Source of the DNA: Bacillota bacterium
GTDB lineage: Bacteria > Bacillota > Clostridia > Clostridiales > Clostridiaceae
Reading direction: 5' to 3'
DNA length: 11,584 bases
Assembly (NCBI GenBank): GCA_023435985.1
Contig: JAEZKY010000327.1
Coordinates: forward strand, 1-11,584
Each line of letters begins with the position of its first letter. Within the stretch, counting starts at the first letter, position 1. Under the pieces are notes generated by a model. The model had not been told where the DNA came from. It saw only the letters and a program-made list of their open reading frames with translations, and did not search any database. Positions 6,644-11,584 of this stretch are shown piece after piece. Made by a program: the position numbers and the translations under genes.

Positions 6644-7549
6644 TTACTTTGTTATAGCTATATTGGATAAATAATCAATAAAATTTGTTAAAGAAGAAGA
6701 GCTTTTTCTATCTAAATTAATAGCATAATATATATTTCTTTGAGTAATAAAAGCTTCTTTAGAAGGAATTTTATGACATAATAAGCTGCCTTCAGTAAGT
6801 TCACTTTTTATTGCAAGCCTTGATATAACAGATATATGTTGTCCAAGAAGTACTATATGCTTAATTGATTCAAGAGAATCTAATTCAATAAGAGTATCAA
6901 TTTTAATTCCAAAGTAATTTAGCCACTTTAAGGTTATGTTTCTAGTAGTGGAGTTTTCACCATGAATAATAAAGGAACTTTTCTTTAGTAATTCTGTATT
7001 TAAGCAGGGCTCTCCTGCAAGGGGATGAGTTTTTGAAAAGAATACAACCATATCATCTTTTAATAAAGCCTTACTCATTATATTTGGAAGCTCAAAGGGT
7101 TCAGAAGATATAATACAAACATCAATTTCGTGATTTTGAAGCATACTAAGAACTGATGGAGCAGTTTTTACCTTTAAAGAAAATGAAAGCTTGGGATTTT
7201 CTTGTGAATAATTAGAAAGTATGCGTGGTAATAGATATGTTGCGGGGACGTAACTAGCACCAATTTTTATAGTTCCTTTACCATGTTCATATTCTTTCAC
7301 AACTCTGGCAGCTTCTAAGGTTAAAGCATTAATTTTAACTGCATAGTGATAAAGAGCTTCGCCAGCTTCGGTAAGAAAAATTTTTCCATACCTATTTTCA
7401 AATAACTTAACTTTGAACTCTTTTTCCATTGATTTTAAATGAAATGTAATAGTAGGCTGCTTAAGGTTTAATTTTTGTGCAACAGTGGTTATTTTTTGTG
7501 ATTTGTATAGTTCCTCTAATATTTGAAATTTGATTAAATTAATATTCAT
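6644..7549 (-). CDS. LysR-family transcriptional regulator
   Basis: A 301-residue DNA-binding regulator of normal LysR length. The N-terminal winged helix-turn-helix (about 1-60) contains the family pattern VAQKLNLKQPTITFHLKSME (23-42), then the wing ending with LFENRYGKIFLTEAG (49-63). A linker helix follows (about 64-90), and the rest is the periplasmic-binding-protein-like effector domain, beginning GTIKIGASYVPATYLLP. The start has AAGGAG (7561 to 7556) 6 nt upstream of the ATG. It is transcribed away from the ABC operon starting at 7730, and the shared control region carries two inverted repeats, so it most probably activates that operon in response to the transported compound or its product and represses itself. 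The effector is unknown. LysR regulators of this kind often accompany 2-aminoethylphosphonate clusters, but the family is too broad for that to be decisive. Confidence 0.93.
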   Translation of the reverse strand: MNINLIKFQILEELYKSQKITTVAQKLNLKQPTITFHLKSMEKEFKVKLFENRYGKIFLTEAGEALYHYAVKINALTLEAARVVKEYEHGKGTIKIGASYVPATYLLPRILSNYSQENPKLSFSLKVKTAPSVLSMLQNHEIDVCIISSEPFELPNIMSKALLKDDMVVFFSKTHPLAGEPCLNTELLKKSSFIIHGENSTTRNITLKWLNYFGIKIDTLIELDSLESIKHIVLLGQHISVISRLAIKSELTEGSLLCHKIPSKEAFITQRNIYYAINLDRKSSSSLTNFIDYLSNIAITK

Positions 7550-7596
7550 ATTTTTCTCCTTGTGATTTTAATAAATAATTATGTATTCTCAAAAAC

Positions 7597-7602
7597 ATTA
7601 TA
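7597..7602 (-). promoter_or_regulatory. Candidate -10 box of the LysR gene
   Basis: The minus strand shows a perfect TATAAT (7602 to 7597), about 48 nt before the ATG at 7549. No good -35 hexamer lies 16-18 bp further upstream. The box overlaps the left arm of the inverted repeat at 7599-7615, so a bound regulator would block it, consistent with negative autoregulation. Confidence 0.45.
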
Positions 7603-7615
7603 GAAAAAATCTATA
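7599..7615. promoter_or_regulatory. Predicted LysR recognition site (distal)
   Basis: TATAGA-AAAAA-TCTATA is a perfect 6-bp inverted repeat over 17 bp and contains the T-N11-A core (7601, 7613) typical of LysR-type binding sites. Its centre is about 70 bp upstream of the predicted operon start, where the recognition-binding site of LysR activators normally lies. Confidence 0.6.
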
Positions 7616-7624
7616 GCATATAAT

Positions 7625-7642
7625 AGTTTTTATAGAAAAACT
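7625..7642. promoter_or_regulatory. Predicted LysR activation site (proximal)
   Basis: AGTTTTT-ATAG-AAAAACT is a perfect 7-bp inverted repeat. It repeats TATAGAAAAA from the distal site exactly 32 bp downstream (7599-7608 and 7631-7640), about three helical turns, so both would face the same side of the DNA. It abuts the candidate -35 box of the operon. Confidence 0.55.
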
Positions 7643-7670
7643 TAACTGTATATTTACTTATTCATAACAT
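7642..7670 (+). promoter_or_regulatory. Candidate regulated promoter of the ABC operon
   Basis: TTAACT (7642-7647) and TAACAT (7665-7670) are each 4/6 matches to the -35 and -10 consensus, separated by 17 bp. A weak promoter directly downstream of two regulator sites is what an activator-dependent promoter should look like. An alternative is the perfect TATAAT at 7619-7624, which lacks a -35 box and would overlap the proximal site. Confidence 0.45.
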
Positions 7671-7729
7671 TAAGATAAATTTTGGAATTTATACTGAGAA
7701 AGTAGAACTTATTAGATAAGGAGATAGAT

Positions 7730-8704
7730 ATGCAGTTAAGAATAGAAGGTATTAAAAAATCTTTCAAGAGAGTACAAGCATTAGAGTCAATAAATTTAAT
7801 TATAAATAAAGGAAGTTTCACTACTCTTTTAGGGCCATCTGGATGTGGAAAAACAACACTATTAAGGTGCATTGCAGGACTTGAAGAACCAGATGAAGGG
7901 GAAATATATATGGGCGAGGAATGTTTGTTTTCGAGAGAAAAGAAAGTAAATAAAGCCATAAATTTAAGAAACTTTGGTATGGTGTTTCAAGATTTTGCAT
8001 TATGGCCTCATATGACAGTATTTGAAAATATAGCGTTTGGACTTAGAGCTACAGGGCAGAAGAAGGATTTAAGGAAAAGAGTGATGGAAGCAATAGATAT
8101 GGTAAGACTTCAGGGAATGGAAAAGCGTTTTCCTCACGAGTTATCTGGAGGGCAGCAGCAAAGAGTAGCTTTTGCGAGAGCTGTTGTTTTAAAGCCACAG
8201 TTAATTCTCTTCGATGAGCCCCTTAGTGCTTTAGACGCAATATTAAGAGAAGAGATGAGATTAGAAATAATTAATTTAGTACATAACTTAGGGTCTACTG
8301 CTATTTATGTCACTCATGATCAAAGTGAAGCGTTAACTATGTCAGATGAAATTGTAGTTATGAATAAAGGTGCGATTCTTCAAAATGATACACCTGAAAA
8401 TGTCTATAATAAGCCAATGAAACCTTTTGTAGCAAGATTTATTGGAAAATCCAATTGGCTGATTAGGAATAAAAGATTAGTAAGACCTGAGCATATACAT
8501 TTAAAATCTGAAGGTTTGGGGGAAGAGGTTGAAACCTGTGATGGAGTGGTGAAAGCTGTAAGCTATCTTGGAGATAGATATGAAATATTAGTAGAAGTTA
8601 TGGAAGCTGAAAAATTTTTAATATACAGTTCATATAGGATTGGACAGGGAGAAAAGATAAAGCTGTTTATTAAGAAAAAAGATATATATGAGATTGAAGG
8701 CTAG
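7730..8704 (+). CDS. ABC transporter ATP-binding protein (Fe3+/phosphonate/polyamine type)
   Basis: The ATPase subunit powering the importer encoded by the next two genes; it acts as a dimer on the cytoplasmic face. The 324 residues contain Walker A GPSGCGKTT (35-43), Q-loop Q87 within VFQDFALWPHMTVFENIAFG (85-104), the signature LSGGQQQR (138-145), Walker B LILFDEP (158-164), the D-loop SALD (166-169) and the switch H196. A TOBE-like domain occupies about 245-320, as in PotA, FbpC and CysA relatives, though somewhat shorter than PotA. AAGGAG lies 8 nt before the ATG. It is the first gene of the operon, about 53 nt downstream of the predicted transcription start. The substrate cannot be deduced from this subunit. 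Confidence 0.95.
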   Translation: MQLRIEGIKKSFKRVQALESINLIINKGSFTTLLGPSGCGKTTLLRCIAGLEEPDEGEIYMGEECLFSREKKVNKAINLRNFGMVFQDFALWPHMTVFENIAFGLRATGQKKDLRKRVMEAIDMVRLQGMEKRFPHELSGGQQQRVAFARAVVLKPQLILFDEPLSALDAILREEMRLEIINLVHNLGSTAIYVTHDQSEALTMSDEIVVMNKGAILQNDTPENVYNKPMKPFVARFIGKSNWLIRNKRLVRPEHIHLKSEGLGEEVETCDGVVKAVSYLGDRYEILVEVMEAEKFLIYSSYRIGQGEKIKLFIKKKDIYEIEG

Positions 8705-8727
8705 AAAAGATGTGCAGGTTGTTAATT

Positions 8728-8745
8728 TGCTTGTAATTGTAAGCA
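8728..8745 (+). other. Small intercistronic hairpin
   Basis: TGCTT (8728-8732) pairs with AAGCA (8741-8745) around an 8-nt loop in the 79-nt gap between the ATPase and binding-protein genes. It has no T run. Such stems can stabilise the downstream message, which would suit the higher demand for binding protein, but this one is short and may be chance. Confidence 0.25.
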
Positions 8746-8769
8746 GCAAAATTATATATAAGGAAGAAA

Positions 8770-8775
8770 AAGGAG
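8770..8775 (+). promoter_or_regulatory. Ribosome-binding site that fixes the binding-protein start
   Basis: AAGGAG lies 8 nt before the ATG at 8784. The longer in-frame start at 8688 lies inside the ATPase gene, has no comparable site, and would bury the lipoprotein signal 32 residues deep. Confidence 0.88.
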
Positions 8776-8783
8776 TGTTAAAA

Positions 8784-9821
8784 ATGAAATTAAAAAAGGC
8801 TTTAGCAATAATTTTAGTTATGGCAATAAGCGGTGCTAGTTTAGCAGGATGCGGTAAAAGCATGGTACAGGCTACTTCTGCTGAAAACAATGGAGGAACA
8901 CCAAAGTTAACTGGTAAGCTCATAGTATATAGTGCAGGCCCAGATGAGCTGTCTGAAAATATTCAAAAAGGTTTTGAAGACAAAACAGGAGTTCAGGTAG
9001 AATTGTTTAAAAGTACCAATGGGAAAATATTATCGAGATTAGAAGCAGAAAAGGATAAACCGGTGGCAGATGTTGTAGTATTAGCATCTTTATCTTCTAC
9101 ACAAGGCTTAATGAAGGATGGATTGACTTTACCATATAAGGAAGCCAAAAATGCGGATAAGCTTTTCACACAATGGGCTGAAAAAGACGGAAACTATTTC
9201 AATTACAGTTTATCAGCACTAGGGATAGCTTATAATACAAAATTGGTAAAGAACCCACCTAAAAGTTGGGATGAATTAACTAAGGAAGATTTAAAAGACA
9301 AAGTCAATATTCCAGATCCATCACTTTCAGGCTCAGCAGCAGAATTTGCTACAGGTTTTGTAAATGCAAAAGGTGATGCAGGCTGGGATTTCTTTAAAAG
9401 GTTAAAGGATAACGGAGGTTCCATGGCAGGAGCAAATCAAGAAGCTTTAGATCCAGTTATCACAGGAGCTAAAACAATGGCTGCTGCAAGTGTAGATTAT
9501 ATGACTTATCAAGCTAAGGCTAAAGGAGAGGCTGTTGATTTAGTATATCCGTCTGAGGGAACGATAATAAGTGCCAGACCAGCTTTGATTTTAAAGTCAA
9601 GCAGTAATGTTGAAAATGCAAAAGCGTTTATAGATTACTTATTATCTGATGAAGCTCAGAAGATGGTTGCAGATGCATATTTACTTCCGGGAAGAAGTGA
9701 TATAAAAACAGAAGGAAGACCAAGTGGAAGTGAAATTCCAACCTTTAAGACCGATTCTGACTGGATGAATGCAAACCAAAAAGATGTTATAGATAAATTT
9801 ACAAAAATATTTAAGAATTAA
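8784..9821 (+). CDS. Substrate-binding lipoprotein of the ABC importer
   Basis: Extracellular, lipid-anchored receptor that captures the ligand for the permease. From the chosen start the protein has 345 residues: a lysine-rich n-region, a hydrophobic helix and the lipobox LAGC with lipidated C23. The mature part is a type 2 periplasmic-binding fold of the extracellular solute-binding family 1, starting KLIVYSAGPDELSENI. It carries the family landmarks ADVVVLA (95-101), GIAYNTKLV-x-NPPKSWDEL (147-165), DYM (238-240), YPSEG (255-259), and a C-terminal AFIDYLLSDEAQKMVADAYL (281-300) followed by PGRSDI. The adjacent tyrosine pair that binds Fe(III) in FbpA is not obvious, although Y239, Y242 and Y255 are candidates. 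The frame extends upstream to 8688, but the ribosome-binding site and signal peptide favour 8784. Ligand unassigned: phosphonate-like compound or Fe(III). Confidence 0.93.
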   Translation: MKLKKALAIILVMAISGASLAGCGKSMVQATSAENNGGTPKLTGKLIVYSAGPDELSENIQKGFEDKTGVQVELFKSTNGKILSRLEAEKDKPVADVVVLASLSSTQGLMKDGLTLPYKEAKNADKLFTQWAEKDGNYFNYSLSALGIAYNTKLVKNPPKSWDELTKEDLKDKVNIPDPSLSGSAAEFATGFVNAKGDAGWDFFKRLKDNGGSMAGANQEALDPVITGAKTMAAASVDYMTYQAKAKGEAVDLVYPSEGTIISARPALILKSSSNVENAKAFIDYLLSDEAQKMVADAYLLPGRSDIKTEGRPSGSEIPTFKTDSDWMNANQKDVIDKFTKIFKN

Positions 9822-9829
9822 TAGAGTAA

Positions 9830-11512
9830 ATGGAGTTGATTTCTTTGAAAAATTTAGAAGGCATAAGTAAAGCTTTAATAATTTTGCTTCTTACAATACT
9901 GATAGTTATGCCTGCAGCCATTATTATATTAACCAGCATATATCCAGATAGTAAACTGGATATATGTGCACCATTTTTGATTTTATCTGATGGAGAAATA
10001 AAAAAGGTTTTCATAAATACAATATTATTAGGTTTTTTAGTGGTTATAATGTCTACTGTGTTTGCTATGCCACTTGCAATGATAATGGTTAAAACATCTA
10101 TTAGAAAGCACAAGCGGCTTGAAGTTATATTTATGATTCCTTTCATGACACCACCTTATATAGGGGCCATGGGATGGATTTTATTTATGCAGCCTAATGG
10201 CTATTATGATGAATTTATTAATCTTCCAATTAATTTAAATGAACATTTTTTTAGTTTATCAGGAATGGTTATAATAATGAGTTTGCAGACATTCCCATTT
10301 CTTTATTTAATCTTAAAAAATGCTTTGATAAAAATAGGTGGAAGTAGAGAAGAAGCTGCATATATTCATGGTGGGAAAAGCTTCTATACATTTAGAAGAG
10401 TTGTTTTACCGCTGCTACTTTCAAGTTATGCATTAGGGGCATTATTAGTTTTTATAAAAGCTATAGCTGAGTTTGGAACGCCTGCTACCTTTGGCAGAAA
10501 AATCGGATTTTTTGTTTTAACTACAGAAATACATCAATATATATCAAGCTGGCCAATTGATTTTTCCAAGGCGACTTCTGTTGCATCAATGCTTTTAACA
10601 ATTTGCTTGGGTATCTGGTATGTAAGCTCTTTAGTTAATAGAAGGTATTCCTATAATTTAGTTAGTGGAAAGGGAATGAGAGAAAAAGTATATAAGCTGA
10701 AGTTTTGGCAGAACTTATTGGCTTGGTCATATGTAATAGGAATTTTTGTTATATCCATAGGAGTTACATACTTTTCTATTTTAGCTGCATCTATTATGAA
10801 GCTTAGAAGCGGAGGAATTTCCATAAGTAATTTTACCTTTGAGTATTATACAAAACTTTTAAGTTTTGACTCTCAAGGTATGGAAGCACTTTTAAATACT
10901 TTAGTTTTGTCTATTGCAGCGACTTGTATCTGTGCTATTTTAGGGACAGTCCTTGCGATTTCTATTAATAAGTCTAAAAAACTTTCAGAAAAAATAATAG
11001 ACTTATTTACTATTCTTCCAAATACAATACCTGGAATAGTCATGGTAGTCGGATTAATATTATTTTGGAATTCCTCATGGATGGCAATACCTATTTATAA
11101 CACTTATGGAATGGTGATATTAACCTATGTAGTATTATTTCTGCCATATACAGTTCAATATGTTAAAGCGAGTTATGTGCAGCTTGATGAAAGTCTATTT
11201 AATGCAGGAAAAGTACTAGGAGGTAGTAGAATTTATGTTTTAAGAAGAATTATTGTGCCTTTATTGATACCAGGAATTCTAGCAGGCTGGATGATGACGT
11301 TCATGATTTCAATTAGAGAATTAGTGGCTCCTTTAATGATATTACCGCCTTCAATGTCAACAGCCTCAACTTATATATATGCACAGTTTGAGCAGGGGAA
11401 TCTATCTTTAGGAATGGCTATGGCTGTAATCTGTGTCATAATCACCTTAATCATGTTAATAACAATAAATAAGGTAAGCGACATGCTAAAGCTTGGAGGA
11501 ACAATTCAATGA
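9830..11512 (+). CDS. Fused two-domain ABC permease
   Basis: Integral membrane channel of the importer. The 560 residues contain two BPD_transp_1 permease domains in one chain, so a single polypeptide replaces the usual dimer. Roughly twelve membrane helices are visible, six per half. The first cytoplasmic coupling loop has the EAA motif at about 174-195 (EEAA, G181, FRRVVLPLL) and the second at about 453-481 (DESLFNAGKVLGG, then RRIIVPLLIPG). Fused permeases of 500-570 residues are typical of FbpB-type Fe(III) and putative 2-aminoethylphosphonate importers. The start is uncertain: ATG 9830 has only a weak AGAG upstream, whereas the in-frame TTG at 9845 has GGAG (9832-9835) 9 nt before it and would give 555 residues. 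The gene follows the binding protein by 8 nt, and its TGA overlaps the next ATG as ATGA. Confidence 0.93.
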   Translation: MELISLKNLEGISKALIILLLTILIVMPAAIIILTSIYPDSKLDICAPFLILSDGEIKKVFINTILLGFLVVIMSTVFAMPLAMIMVKTSIRKHKRLEVIFMIPFMTPPYIGAMGWILFMQPNGYYDEFINLPINLNEHFFSLSGMVIIMSLQTFPFLYLILKNALIKIGGSREEAAYIHGGKSFYTFRRVVLPLLLSSYALGALLVFIKAIAEFGTPATFGRKIGFFVLTTEIHQYISSWPIDFSKATSVASMLLTICLGIWYVSSLVNRRYSYNLVSGKGMREKVYKLKFWQNLLAWSYVIGIFVISIGVTYFSILAASIMKLRSGGISISNFTFEYYTKLLSFDSQGMEALLNTLVLSIAATCICAILGTVLAISINKSKKLSEKIIDLFTILPNTIPGIVMVVGLILFWNSSWMAIPIYNTYGMVILTYVVLFLPYTVQYVKASYVQLDESLFNAGKVLGGSRIYVLRRIIVPLLIPGILAGWMMTFMISIRELVAPLMILPPSMSTASTYIYAQFEQGNLSLGMAMAVICVIITLIMLITINKVSDMLKLGGTIQ

Positions 11513-11584
11513 AATTAGACATAAAAGAAGCAGAAGAAATTTTAAGAGAAGCTGAAAGATTAAACCCTGGATCATGGATAGAAC
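11509..11584 (+). CDS. 5' end of a coupled operon gene, possibly an HD-domain phosphohydrolase
   Basis: Only the first 25 codons are in the window, so the gene is cut by the window edge. GGAGGA (11495-11500) lies 8 nt before the ATG, which overlaps the permease stop as ATGA; translation is therefore probably coupled and the product belongs to the transporter unit. The visible peptide begins MKLDIKEAEEILREAERLNP and continues GSWIE. An acidic helix followed by LNPG-x-W-[IV]-E is, as I recall, the opening of short HD-domain proteins in which a metal-binding H follows within a few residues, but that part is not visible here. The coding call is firm; the family is tentative. Confidence 0.65.
   Translation, partial: MKLDIKEAEEILREAERLNPGSWIE

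Noticed and set aside
7654..7959. Minus-strand 101-codon frame overlapping the operon promoter and the ATPase start
   Set aside because: It is antisense to the Walker A region and crosses the predicted control region; no family features are seen.
9811..10146. Minus-strand 111-codon frame antisense to the permease start
   Set aside because: The apparent hydrophobicity mirrors the membrane helices of the permease on the other strand; it has no supporting start signal.

Overview
The window looks like a chromosomal segment of a low-GC Gram-positive anaerobe, most probably Clostridium sensu stricto (a C. beijerinckii-like solventogenic species is my best guess, from protein flavour only). The DNA is very AT-rich. 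Ribosome-binding sites are strong AGGAGG types with 6-9 nt spacing, terminators are long hairpins followed by T runs, and c-di-GMP, FtsH and ABC-transport proteins all read as clostridial. No rRNA, tRNA, CRISPR array or complete transposon is visible.

Layout. Positions 1-600 hold no intact gene. There is a compact GC-rich hairpin resembling an IS200/IS605-type end (80-119), a 5' scrap of what looks like a LytTR-type regulator (260-331) that runs directly into a 3' scrap resembling the tail of a GPH-family sugar:cation symporter (about 310-441), and then a good terminator. This reads as a gene graveyard or deletion scar. Next come argS (750-2513, +) with its own promoter region and terminator, and a membrane-anchored PAS-GGDEF-HD-GYP protein (2735-4504, +) that can in principle both make and degrade c-di-GMP. 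Convergent to it is a stand-alone FtsH-type membrane AAA protease (4648-6387, -), for which I move the start 48 nt downstream of the longest reading frame. Between ftsH and the next gene lies a structured non-coding block.

From 6644 onward the window is a single functional unit. A LysR-family regulator (6644-7549, -) is divergent from a transporter operon: ATPase (7730-8704), lipoprotein substrate-binding protein (8784-9821), a fused two-domain permease (9830-11512) and the first 25 codons of a translationally coupled gene that may encode an HD-domain protein (from 11509, running off the window). The 180-bp divergent region carries two inverted repeats that share TATAGAAAAA and lie 32 bp apart, just upstream of a plausible promoter, which is the textbook arrangement for LysR activation. 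The transporter belongs to the Fe(III)/2-aminoethylphosphonate/spermidine-putrescine superfamily. Its substrate cannot be settled from sequence alone; a phosphonate-like organic compound and Fe(III) are the two leading candidates.

Nothing in the window is clearly a new kind of system. The best candidates for follow-up are the LysR-controlled ABC operon with its unusual downstream partner, the divergent FtsH paralogue, and the scar and structured non-coding blocks.
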